NCBI RefSeq assembly: GCF_014297285.1
Contig: NZ_JACOQI010000009.1
Location: 57,625 to 121,624, forward strand
Direction: 5' to 3'
From: Dysosmobacter segnis
GTDB taxonomy: Bacteria > Bacillota > Clostridia > Oscillospirales > Oscillospiraceae
Length of the DNA: 64,000 nt
Both the position numbers and the translations under genes were made by a program. The notes beneath the pieces were generated by a model. That model was not told where the DNA came from, searched no databases, and saw only the letters and a program-made list of their open reading frames with translations. Within the stretch, counting starts at the first letter, position 1. Every line of letters starts with the position of its first letter. This document shows, one piece after another, positions 21,938 through 29,159 of the stretch.

Positions 21938-24254
21938 TCGTCCGGCGACCATATCGGCCCAGCAGACCATTCCCTATGTGCGGATGCTGCCAGACGGCAT
22001 TTGTCAGCTCCCCGGCGGTGTCTACACAAAAACGCTGGAATATGAGGACATCAACTATTCCGTTGCGTCCGCCGAGGATCAGACGGCCATTTTCGGCGGC
22101 TGGAGTTCGTGGCTGAATTATTTTGACAGTTCGCTGCCGTTCCAGCTTTCCTTTGTCAACCGCCGCAGCCGCTCCGGGAGCCGCTACAAGGTGAATATCT
22201 CCGAGGCGGATGACCGCTTCAACAGCGTCCGCACGGAATACACGGGGATGCTGAAAAACCAGATTGCCAAAAGCAACAACGGTATCGAACGGGCCAAGTA
22301 CGTCACCTTTTGCATCCCCGCTGAAAATGTGGCCGCCGCCCGGCCCCGTCTGGAACGTGTAGAGGCGGACGTGATCGGCAACTTTAAGCGGCTGGGGGTA
22401 CAGAGCCAGCCCCTCGACGGGCGGGAGCGTCTTGCCCTGCTGCACGGCCAGCTTCACCCCGGCAGCCGGGAGCCGTTCCGCTTCAAGTGGGCGGACATCG
22501 CCCATACGGGCATGGGAACGAAAGACTTTATCGTGCCGGACAGCTTTGACTTCCGGCAGAGCCGCTCGTTCCGCGTGGGCCAGACATGGGGCGCGGCGTC
22601 CTATTTGCAGATTATGGCGTCGGAGCTGTCGGACAAGCTGCTGTTGGAGATTTTGGAGCTGGACGCCGAGCTGACCGTCACCATGCACATTCAGACGGTG
22701 GATCAGGTCAAGGCCATTAAAACGGTCAAGGGAAAAATCTCCGACATCGACAAGATGAAAGTGGAGGAGCAGCGCAAGGCCACCCGCGCCGGATATGACC
22801 CTGACATTCTCCCGCCCGATCTTGTTACCTTTTCCAAGGACGCCGCCGAACTGCTGGCCGACCTGCAAAGCCGCAACGAGCGAATGTTCCTCTTGACGTT
22901 CCTGATTGTCAACACCGCCCCAACGCGGGAGCGGCTGGAAAACGACATTTTCACCGTCAACGGCATCGCGCAGAAATATAACTGCGCCGTCAAGCGGCTG
23001 GACTGGCAGCAGGAGCAGGGCTATATGTCCTCGCTGGCCCTCGGCTACAACGGCATTGAAATTCAGCGCGGCATGACCACCAGCTCCACGGCCATCTTCG
23101 TCCCCTTTATGACGCGGGAGCTTCGCATGGATGGCCCGTCCCTCTACTACGGCATGAACGCCCTGTCCCATAACGTCATCATGGCTGACCGCAAAAAGCT
23201 GAAATCCGCCAACGGTCTTTACCTCGGCTCCACGGGCAGCGGCAAGAGCTTTGCCGCCAAGCGTGAATTGCTGAACGTCTTTCTTGCCATCCCGCAGGAT
23301 CGCATCATCGTGGTAGACCCGATGGGCGAATATGCCCCGCTGGTGGAGCGGCTGGGCGGTCAGGTCATCGAGATCGCGCCGGACAGCCCCAACCACATTT
23401 CCCCGATGGATGTTCAGATGGACATGGGCGGCGGGGACAGCCCCCTGTCCCTGAAAGCGGATTTTCTGCTGTCGCTGTGTGAGCTGGTGGTGGGAGGCCG
23501 GGATGGTTTGCAGCCCATCGAGAAAACCGTCATTGACCGCTGTGTGCGTCAGGTGTACCGGGAAATGGCGCTGGGGCTGGAAACGGCCAAAACGCCGCTG
23601 CTCCAAGATTTGTATGAGGAGCTGCTGCGCCAGCCGGAGCCGGAGGCCAAGCGGATCGCCACGGCGCTGGAGCTATACTGCACAGGCTCCCTCAACCTCT
23701 TTAACCATCCTACCAACGTCAACCTCAATTCCCGCGTGGTGTGCTTTGTGCTCAAAGGCATGGGCGAAAACCTCCGCAAGATCGCCATGCACATCACCAA
23801 CGATTTTGTCACTTCTGCGGTGGGAACCAACTTCAAAAACGGTGTGGCGACGTGGTGCTATTTTGACGAGTTCCATATTCTGCTCCGTGACCCGCTGACC
23901 GCCAGCTATTTTGTGACCGTCTGGAAGATGCTCCGCAAACAGGGCTGTGTCCCCTCGGCCCTGACGCAGAATGTGAAAGACCTGCTGGCCAGCCGGGAGA
24001 TCGAGAACATTCTGGATAATACGGATTTTATGATCCTGCTGTCGCAGGCGCAGAGTGACCGCGCCATTCTTGCCAAGCAGATCGGCATTTCAGAGCACCA
24101 GCTATCGTATATCACGCAGTCCAACTCCGGCGAGGGCCTGCTGTTCTATGGCAGCGTCACCATCCCGTTTGTTGACCGTTTCCCCCGTGGCGAGATATAC
24201 GACCTGCTGACCACCAAGCCGGAGGACGCCGCCAATGGAAAACAGACAGAATAA
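21891..24254 (+). CDS. VirB4-like conjugation ATPase
   Basis: A 787-residue protein. TTG at 21891 (LSKSPKKSKSLTRAGN) follows GAAAGGAGG at good spacing. The N-terminal half (LPDGICQLPGGVYTKTLEYEDINY) contacts the channel. The ATPase half contains Walker A LGSTGSGKSFAAK (~444-456), IIVVDPMGEYAPL and Walker B WCYFDEFHILL (~657-667), then LTQNVKDLLASREI. It is the conserved motor of type IV secretion. It overlaps PrgI upstream and the NlpC gene downstream by 20 bases. Confidence 0.94.
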   Translation: MSKSPKKSKSLTRAGNRPATISAQQTIPYVRMLPDGICQLPGGVYTKTLEYEDINYSVASAEDQTAIFGGWSSWLNYFDSSLPFQLSFVNRRSRSGSRYKVNISEADDRFNSVRTEYTGMLKNQIAKSNNGIERAKYVTFCIPAENVAAARPRLERVEADVIGNFKRLGVQSQPLDGRERLALLHGQLHPGSREPFRFKWADIAHTGMGTKDFIVPDSFDFRQSRSFRVGQTWGAASYLQIMASELSDKLLLEILELDAELTVTMHIQTVDQVKAIKTVKGKISDIDKMKVEEQRKATRAGYDPDILPPDLVTFSKDAAELLADLQSRNERMFLLTFLIVNTAPTRERLENDIFTVNGIAQKYNCAVKRLDWQQEQGYMSSLALGYNGIEIQRGMTTSSTAIFVPFMTRELRMDGPSLYYGMNALSHNVIMADRKKLKSANGLYLGSTGSGKSFAAKRELLNVFLAIPQDRIIVVDPMGEYAPLVERLGGQVIEIAPDSPNHISPMDVQMDMGGGDSPLSLKADFLLSLCELVVGGRDGLQPIEKTVIDRCVRQVYREMALGLETAKTPLLQDLYEELLRQPEPEAKRIATALELYCTGSLNLFNHPTNVNLNSRVVCFVLKGMGENLRKIAMHITNDFVTSAVGTNFKNGVATWCYFDEFHILLRDPLTASYFVTVWKMLRKQGCVPSALTQNVKDLLASREIENILDNTDFMILLSQAQSDRAILAKQIGISEHQLSYITQSNSGEGLLFYGSVTIPFVDRFPRGEIYDLLTTKPEDAANGKQTE

Positions 24255-25878
24255 GCCGCCCGAGGGCGAGGTTGCTTCTGGTCACGGTGGCCAGAAGTTC
24301 CATACCGACAGCGAACAGGCCAAGCTCCACAAGTCCAAGCTCCGCATGGAGAGCCGGGAGGAACGGCTGAACAAGGCCCGTGAAAGGCTGGCAAAGCAGA
24401 AGCCGCCGAAAAAGCCCGGCCCCATCAAGCGGATCGCCCGGATCGCCGGACATGAAACCCATGCTTTTCTGCATGGAAAGGTGTATCAGGAGGAGCGCGA
24501 CAATGTAGGTGTGGAGGGCGGTCATTTTGTGGAGCGTTCCGGCGAGGCCGCGCTGCACTATGGGCGGCACAAGGTACGCAGGGCCATCCGGGAGCACCCG
24601 TCCAAGGCTGCCGCCCGTGCGGAGTCCCGGTACATCAAGGCCACGGCGGACTACCATTCCCGCAAGTTTGCACAGGAGCAGCCGGAGGCGCAGAGCGCCG
24701 CCGCCCGGTTATGGCACCGCCACAAGCTGAAACGGGAGTATCAGCGCAAGGCGCGGGAAACCGCCAAGCAGACCGCCAAAGCCGCCGAACAAACCGTATC
24801 GGCCACAGAGCGGTTTGTCCGGGAAGCGGCGGCGTTCGTCAAGCGGCATCCCGTGGGGACGCTGCTTGCGCTGGGCTGCCTGCTGGTGGTGCTGACCCTG
24901 CAATCGTGTATGTCCTCGATGGTGTCCGTGGGAAACAGCACCCTTGCGGCCATCGCCGCCAGCACCTATAAGGCGGAGGACGCGGATATGCTGGGAGCCG
25001 AGGCCGCCTACTGCGCTCTGGAGGACGAGCTGCAACGCTGCCTCGACACCTACACCCGTACCCACGACTACGACGAGTATCACTTTGACCTCGACACCAT
25101 TGAACACGATCCCTATGTACTGATTTCCATGATCTCCGCGCTCCATGAGGGCGCGTGGACGCTGGACGAGGTGCGTGGGACGCTGCAAGACCTCTTTGGC
25201 CGCCAGTACATTTTGACCGAGGATGTGGTGGTCGAGGTGCGCTACCGCACCGTCACCCGGACGGACAGCGAGGGAAACAACTACGATGTGGAGGTGCCGT
25301 ACAACTATTACATCTGCTATGTCACGCTGGAAAACTTCAATCTCTCCCACGTACCGGTTTACATGATGTCCGAGGAGCAGCTTTCCATGTACGCCCTGTA
25401 TATGTCCACGCTGGGGAACCGGCCCGATCTGTTCCCCTCGTCCGGCTATATCGGAAAATACATCACCAATCGCCCGCCGGAGCATGAAGTCCCGGAGTCC
25501 TATCTGGATGATGAAACCTTTGCCACCATTCTGAAAGAAGCGGAAAAATATCTCGGTTTCCCTTATGTGTGGGGCGGCAGCAGCCCGTCCACGTCCTTTG
25601 ACTGCTCCGGCTTCGTCAGCTACGTCTACAATCAATGCGGCTGGGACTTCGGGCGGCTGGGGGCGCAGGGCCTTTATAACACCTGCTCCCGGACGAGCAG
25701 CCCTCGGCCCGGTGATCTGGTGTTCTTTGTCGGCACCTATGACACAGCAGGCGTTTCCCATGTAGGCATCTATGTGGGCGACGGCTGGATGCTCCATTGT
25801 GGCGACCCCATCAGCTATGCCAACCTCAACAGCAGCTATTGGCAGTCCCATCTTTACGCCTACGGGCGACTACCGTAA
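24235..25878 (+). CDS. CD1108-type cell-wall hydrolase, NlpC/P60 domain
   Basis: A 547-residue protein. A basic, helical cytosolic region (~1-205, rich in Lys/Arg/Glu/Gln) precedes a transmembrane helix (VGTLLALGCLLVVLTLQSCM, ~207-226) and an extracellular domain. The C-terminal NlpC/P60 peptidase has DCSGFVSYVYNQ (catalytic Cys, ~460), SHVGIYVGDG (His, ~514) and MLHCGDP. Such proteins open peptidoglycan for the conjugation channel (VirB1-like role). The 23-bp palindrome encodes SGHGGQK at residues ~15-21. It overlaps VirB4 by 20 bases. Confidence 0.9.
   Translation: MENRQNKPPEGEVASGHGGQKFHTDSEQAKLHKSKLRMESREERLNKARERLAKQKPPKKPGPIKRIARIAGHETHAFLHGKVYQEERDNVGVEGGHFVERSGEAALHYGRHKVRRAIREHPSKAAARAESRYIKATADYHSRKFAQEQPEAQSAAARLWHRHKLKREYQRKARETAKQTAKAAEQTVSATERFVREAAAFVKRHPVGTLLALGCLLVVLTLQSCMSSMVSVGNSTLAAIAASTYKAEDADMLGAEAAYCALEDELQRCLDTYTRTHDYDEYHFDLDTIEHDPYVLISMISALHEGAWTLDEVRGTLQDLFGRQYILTEDVVVEVRYRTVTRTDSEGNNYDVEVPYNYYICYVTLENFNLSHVPVYMMSEEQLSMYALYMSTLGNRPDLFPSSGYIGKYITNRPPEHEVPESYLDDETFATILKEAEKYLGFPYVWGGSSPSTSFDCSGFVSYVYNQCGWDFGRLGAQGLYNTCSRTSSPRPGDLVFFVGTYDTAGVSHVGIYVGDGWMLHCGDPISYANLNSSYWQSHLYAYGRLP
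24275..24297 (+). repeat. ICE palindromic repeat, copy 5
   Basis: CTTCTGG-TCACGGTGG-CCAGAAG within the 5' end of the NlpC gene, 20 bp after the VirB4 stop. Confidence 0.85.
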
Positions 25879-25893
25879 AGGAGGTTTTTTGAT

Positions 25894-26145
25894 ATGGCAA
25901 TTACGAAAAGCGCAAAAATCGAGGCCGAGATTGAAAAGGTCAAGGCCAAAATTGCCGAGCAGCAGGCGCGGCTTAAAGAATTGGAGCAGAAGAAGCTGGA
26001 AGCGGAAAACAGCGAGATCGTGGAGATCGTGCGCGGTATGAGTATCTCCCTTGCCGATCTGCCGCTGGTGCTCCAGCAGCTTCGGGGCGGTGCTTCTGGT
26101 CACGGTGGCCAGAAGCCAACGGAACAGACGGAGGTGACGGAATGA
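25894..26145 (+). CDS. DUF4315 family protein
   Basis: An 83-residue protein: a Lys/Glu coiled coil (AKIEAEIEKVKAKIAEQQARLKELEQKKLEAENSEIVEIVR in pieces) followed by MSISLADLPLVLQQLRGG. This is the DUF4315 pattern, always found beside the NlpC and DUF4366 genes in these ICEs. The last ~12 residues derive from the palindromic repeat (SGHGGQK). The function is unknown. AAAGGAGG precedes the ATG, and the stop overlaps the next ATG. Confidence 0.88.
   Translation: MAITKSAKIEAEIEKVKAKIAEQQARLKELEQKKLEAENSEIVEIVRGMSISLADLPLVLQQLRGGASGHGGQKPTEQTEVTE
26093..26115 (+). repeat. ICE palindromic repeat, copy 6
   Basis: CTTCTGG-TCACGGTGG-CCAGAAG in the 3' end of the DUF4315 gene, 27 bp before the DUF4366 start. 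Confidence 0.85.
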
Positions 26146-26882
26146 AAAAACTGCGGCTTTTGCTGATGACGCTTTGTGTGACCGTCCTCATGGGTAGTAT
26201 GGCGGTCACGGCCTACGCCGGGGGCGGTGAGGAATGGGATTGGCTTGACCCGGTGGAGCCGCTGCCCACGGAAACCGTTGACCCCGGCGAGGGCTTCACC
26301 GAGGACGGCAACCTTGTGACCCGTGACCTGCTCTACGATAAGGCCACCAACAAGCAGTTCATCACGGTGCAGACCAGCGGCGGCAGCACCTTTTACATCG
26401 TCATTGACTACGATAAGCCCACCGACGAGGACGGCGAACAGTACCAGACCTATTTTCTGAACATGGTGGACGAGGCCGACCTGCTGGCGGCGATGCGGGC
26501 GGCGGGCGGTGAGCTGCCGGAGTGCTCCTGCACCGACAAATGTGCCGTGGGTGCCATCAACACGGATTGCGCTGTCTGCGCCGTGAACATGAGCGAGTGC
26601 CAGGGTAAGGCCCCGGAGCCTGCGCCCGTGGTAGAGCCGGAGCCTGACCCCGAGCCGGAGCAGCCCAAGGCCACGGGCAACGGCGGTATGCTTCTGCTGG
26701 CGCTGGCCGTGGTGGTCATTGGCGGCGGCGCTGGCTGGTACTTCAAAATCTACCGTCCCAAGAAGCAGCGGGCCGCTGAGTCCGAGGCGGACTACGGCGG
26801 CGAATATGACGGCGCGGAGGACTATGACGAAACCGATCCCGAGGATGACGGGCCGCCGTGGGACGAGGACGGTGAGGAATGA
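26142..26882 (+). CDS. DUF4366 (CD1107-type) surface protein
   Basis: A 246-residue protein with a signal peptide (MKKLRLLLMTLCVTVLMGSMAVTAYA), an ectodomain with RDLLYDKATNKQFITVQTSGGSTFYIVIDYDKP, and a Cys-rich part (CSCTDKCAVGAINTDCAVC, ~126-145). A Pro/Glu linker, one transmembrane helix (GGMLLLALAVVVIGGGAGWYF) and an acidic cytosolic tail follow. This is the DUF4366 architecture associated with Tn1549-type transfer modules; it probably faces the wall around the channel. The function is not known. Confidence 0.88.
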   Translation: MKKLRLLLMTLCVTVLMGSMAVTAYAGGGEEWDWLDPVEPLPTETVDPGEGFTEDGNLVTRDLLYDKATNKQFITVQTSGGSTFYIVIDYDKPTDEDGEQYQTYFLNMVDEADLLAAMRAAGGELPECSCTDKCAVGAINTDCAVCAVNMSECQGKAPEPAPVVEPEPDPEPEQPKATGNGGMLLLALAVVVIGGGAGWYFKIYRPKKQRAAESEADYGGEYDGAEDYDETDPEDDGPPWDEDGEE

Positions 26883-27064
26883 GGTTTACCGACAGCCCCT
26901 ATGAGGACTTTATGAAAGAAAAGAGCTACTTCAAGGGTGTCCCGCCCAACCTGCCGCCCAAAGGCTCCCGCTGTGATGGCTGTCCCTACTGGCATGGGAT
27001 CGGCTGCGTGTTCTGCTACCGGGAGCGGCTTCAGTCAAAGACAGGGGGCAAACATGAGCCGTGA
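26879..27064 (+). CDS. Small Cys-rich ICE protein
   Basis: A 61-residue protein whose ATG overlaps the preceding stop. CDGCPYWHGIGCVFCYRE gives four cysteines and a histidine arranged like a small zinc knuckle. I do not recognise a named family. Its end overlaps the next gene by 11 bases, supporting expression as part of the transfer operon. Confidence 0.65.
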   Translation: MRFTDSPYEDFMKEKSYFKGVPPNLPPKGSRCDGCPYWHGIGCVFCYRERLQSKTGGKHEP

Positions 27065-27404
27065 ATTGACCCGGCAGGAAAAGGCGGCGATCCGCTCCCT
27101 TGTGAAGCGGTGGTGCGCCAACTATGACAAGGACGCTGGCTGCCTGCCGCTGGACTGCCCCTGTTATATGCTGGGGAAATGCTGGACGGGCGCTTATTGC
27201 CGCTATTTCCGTTCTGCGGTGCTGCCCCTTGATCCCGTGCTGGAAAGGTCGCTGGCCGTGGAGCGTATCACGGAAACCCGGCCCTGCCCGGTGTGCGGCA
27301 GGGCCTTTCTCCCGGACGGGCGGCAGCGATATTGCTCCCCGGCCTGTGCCCATGCCGCAAGGCGGCAGAAGCAGCGCGGCTATATGCGGAAATACCGGGG
27401 GTAG
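27054..27404 (+). CDS. Cysteine-rich VLP-domain protein
   Basis: A 116-residue protein. MSRELTRQEKAAIRSLVKRWCANYDK, CLPLDCPCYMLGKCWTGAYCRYFRSAVLPLDP and a C-terminal zinc ribbon (CPVCGRAFLPDGRQRYCSPAC) match the Cys_rich_VLP family common in firmicute ICEs. DNA or RNA binding is possible. An upstream in-frame start lies inside the previous gene and was rejected. Confidence 0.8.
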   Translation: MSRELTRQEKAAIRSLVKRWCANYDKDAGCLPLDCPCYMLGKCWTGAYCRYFRSAVLPLDPVLERSLAVERITETRPCPVCGRAFLPDGRQRYCSPACAHAARRQKQRGYMRKYRG

Positions 27405-27418
27405 ACCGTGAGCATTTG

Positions 27419-27496
27419 GCCCCGGAAAACGCCCTTAATTGTAGGGCTTTCCGGGGCCGCTTCATGGGCGGGGCGTATGATTTCATAGCCCCGCCC
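27419..27496 (+). other. Pair of very stable hairpins
   Basis: The first hairpin pairs GCCCCGGAAA (27419-27428) with TTTCCGGGGC (27448-27457) and holds an inner GCCCT/AGGGC stem. The second pairs GGGCGGGGC (27466-27474) with GCCCCGCCC (27488-27496) plus TATGA/TCATA, followed by GGTTTTG. They fill the 134-bp gap between two transfer genes and could attenuate or stabilise the transcript. Confidence 0.6.
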
Positions 27497-27538
27497 GGTT
27501 TTGCAGAAATATTGCTAACATTTTGGAAAGGAGGACGT

Positions 27539-28117
27539 ATGGACAAAAACCAAGGCTATGAGATCATTCAGGCCGTCATGCTGGAAAATGGCCGCGGCTT
27601 TGCGCTGGGGCATGATCCCGCCGCGCCCTCGCCCTATGTCACATGGGCTTACTATGATGACAAAGACGGCCAGCGGCAGTATGAATGGGGGCATTACGGC
27701 AGCGACCGCGCCGCTCTGGAACAGGACTTTGCGGCGCGGGTACAGGAATACCAGCGCCTTTACAACGTCGGTGTCAAGCAGACCGAGGCTCCCGGCCTTT
27801 ACAAGTATTACTCTACCCAGCGCCCCGTGGACATTGGGACATTTCCCAAGCCGCCCCGCAACGCCCCGGATGAGATCGTCAACTACGATCAGCGCGTCCC
27901 GGTTGAAAATGGGGCATTTCTGGCGTGGGGGCATTTGACCTACACACGGCCATTGACTAAACGGCAGACATCTGACTATGAGCTGCGGCCTGCACCTGAC
28001 AATCCCGACAGGCCCCGTTCGATCCGGGAGCAGATGAAAACCGCCGCAAAACAGGCCGAGGCTGACCGGGGCCAAACTGCCCCAAAGAAAAATGCCCCTG
28101 ACCGGGGCGACAGATAG
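27539..28117 (+). CDS. Hypothetical ICE protein
   Basis: A 192-residue protein (MDKNQGYEIIQAVMLENGRGFALGHDP) with a compact N-terminal ~100-residue domain rich in aromatic residues (YVTWAYYDDKDGQRQYEWGHYG) and a charged, disordered C-terminus. I do not recognise the family with certainty; similar proteins occur at this position in related ICEs, upstream of MobC. GGAAAGGAGG precedes the ATG. A longer in-frame frame upstream overlaps the hairpin pair and was rejected. Confidence 0.65.
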   Translation: MDKNQGYEIIQAVMLENGRGFALGHDPAAPSPYVTWAYYDDKDGQRQYEWGHYGSDRAALEQDFAARVQEYQRLYNVGVKQTEAPGLYKYYSTQRPVDIGTFPKPPRNAPDEIVNYDQRVPVENGAFLAWGHLTYTRPLTKRQTSDYELRPAPDNPDRPRSIREQMKTAAKQAEADRGQTAPKKNAPDRGDR

Positions 28118-28127
28118 GAGGACATTT

Positions 28128-28301
28128 ATGGAGCAGGAACACAATCCCAACAAGAACGCCGAGCTTTCTATGGAGCAGAATTATAATCAGATCGACGGCA
28201 TCATCAACAATCTGCCTGCGCCGCTCCCAGAGGATAAGCCGCTGGATAAGGTGCGGGAACACCCGCCCAAGCGCCGCAGCCGGGAGCGTGAGGAGCGTTG
28301 A
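28128..28301 (+). CDS. Small hypothetical protein upstream of MobC
   Basis: A 57-residue acidic-to-basic protein (MEQEHNPNKNAELSMEQNYNQIDGI, then PLPEDKPLDKVREHPP, ending in an Arg/Glu tail). AGGAGG precedes the ATG at proper spacing, and the TGA stop overlaps the TTG start of MobC (TTGA), so it is probably translated. No family is recognised. Confidence 0.6.
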   Translation: MEQEHNPNKNAELSMEQNYNQIDGIINNLPAPLPEDKPLDKVREHPPKRRSREREER

Positions 28302-28645
28302 CAAAAAAGCGCGTCCGCAGTGTCCCCATCTATGTATGGGTACGGCCTGACGAGCTGGAGGTCATTCGGGAGCGCATGGCCGAGGCGGGCATCCGCAACA
28401 TGAGCGCATATATCCGAAAAATGGCGTTGGGCGGCTATGTGCTCCACATTGACCTTGAACCTGTCAAGGAGCTTGTGTCGCTCCAGCGGCGCTGTGCAAA
28501 CAATCTCAATCAGGCGGCCATCCATGCCAACAGCTACGGCGGCCTGTACCCGGACGAGCTGAAGCGGCTGCAAAAGGACTATGCCGACCTGTGGGGGCCG
28601 CTGTCTGATCTGCTGGCCCAGCTCTCCGCCATTGTAACGATGTGA
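28298..28645 (+). CDS. mobC: MobC family relaxosome accessory protein
   Basis: A 115-residue protein starting with TTG. SVPIYVWVRPDELEVIRERMAEAGIRNMSAYIRKMALGG is the ribbon-helix-helix-like N-terminus. LQRRCANNLNQAAIHANSYGGLY is the MobC core signature. MobC helps open the origin of transfer and aids the relaxase. A GAGGAG site lies in the upstream gene. The candidate oriT hairpins follow within 10 bp of the stop. Confidence 0.88.
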   Translation: MTKKRVRSVPIYVWVRPDELEVIRERMAEAGIRNMSAYIRKMALGGYVLHIDLEPVKELVSLQRRCANNLNQAAIHANSYGGLYPDELKRLQKDYADLWGPLSDLLAQLSAIVTM

Positions 28646-28646
28646 C

Positions 28647-28729
28647 ACAGGGGGAACGGCCCCGTGCCGTTCCCCGGCTGTCCGCACCTCTGGTCATCGT
28701 GACCAGAAGTGCGGAGGGCCGGGACATCC
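28647..28729 (+). other. Candidate origin of transfer (oriT)
   Basis: Between MobC and the promoter of the relaxase operon lie two strong dyads. GGGGAACGGC-CCCGT-GCCGTTCCCC (28651-28675) is flanked by ACAG/CTGT. TCCGCAC...GTGCGGA (28681-28716) is built around copy 7 of the palindrome. GAGGGCCGGGACATCCTT follows, with a CATCCT core reminiscent of MOBP nick regions. Position between mobC and the relaxase gene and adjacent dyads are typical of oriT; the nick site is not proven. Confidence 0.45.
28687..28709 (+). repeat. ICE palindromic repeat, copy 7 (variant)
   Basis: CCTCTGG-TCATCGTGA-CCAGAAG: the centre differs, yet the inner pairs are kept (GGTCA/TGACC). Flanking TCCGCA/TGCGGA extends the stem. 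Confidence 0.85.
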
Positions 28730-28758
28730 TTGAGTGCCAATTTTTTCAGAGTTATAAT
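28730..28758 (+). promoter_or_regulatory. Promoter of the CD1845/relaxase unit
   Basis: TTGAGT (28730-28735), a 17-base spacer and TATAAT (28753-28758) precede the gene at 28790. The upstream GGGACATCCTTGAG is shared with the recombinase promoter at 33843. Confidence 0.75.
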
Positions 28759-28789
28759 AGACATATACAGGAAAAAGGAGGAACCCCCT

Positions 28790-29083
28790 ATGCGGATCAT
28801 ATTCAAAATTCTTGCCGCTCCCTTTGTGCTGGTGCTGACCCTGCTTGTGGCTGTGCTCTCGTTCCTGCTGAGTCTTTCCGCTGGTTTGCTCTCCATCCTC
28901 GCGTCGGTGCTGGGGCTGCTGAGCGTCCTGATGCTGTTTGTGGAGAAAGACATTCCCACGGGGATCGCGGGGCTGCTGATGGCGTTTGCCATTTCACCCT
29001 TTGGCCTGCCTGCGCTGGCCGGATGGCTGCTTGCCAAGCTGGACGAGCTGAACGGCTCCCTGCGGGGCTTCATCACGGGCTGA
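28790..29083 (+). CDS. CD1845-type small membrane protein
   Basis: A 97-residue protein with three hydrophobic stretches (MRIIFKILAAPFVLVLTLLVAVLSFLL, GLLSILASVLGLLSVLMLF, GIAGLLMAFAISPFGLPALAGWLL) and a short polar C-terminus (KLDELNGSLRGFITG). This matches the CD1845 family that precedes the relaxase in Tn1549-like ICEs. The function is unknown. AAAGGAGG precedes the ATG; an upstream in-frame start covers the promoter and was rejected. Confidence 0.8.
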   Translation: MRIIFKILAAPFVLVLTLLVAVLSFLLSLSAGLLSILASVLGLLSVLMLFVEKDIPTGIAGLLMAFAISPFGLPALAGWLLAKLDELNGSLRGFITG

Positions 29084-29106
29084 GTTCTGGTCACGGTGGC
29101 CAGAAG
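29084..29106 (+). repeat. ICE palindromic repeat, copy 8
   Basis: GTTCTGG-TCACGGTGG-CCAGAAG begins immediately after the CD1845 stop (first base differs from consensus). Confidence 0.8.
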
Positions 29107-29159
29107 ATGCAGAAAACGGCGGCTGATCCCATCCGCCGTTTGTCGTATGGAAAGGAGGG

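Noticed and set aside
21912-23606. 564-codon leftward open frame opposite VirB4
   Set aside because: Shadow of the VirB4 codons; no start signals or homology.
28709-28790. Longer N-terminus for the CD1845-type protein
   Set aside because: It would run through the promoter and lacks a ribosome binding site; MRIIFKIL has AAAGGAGG.
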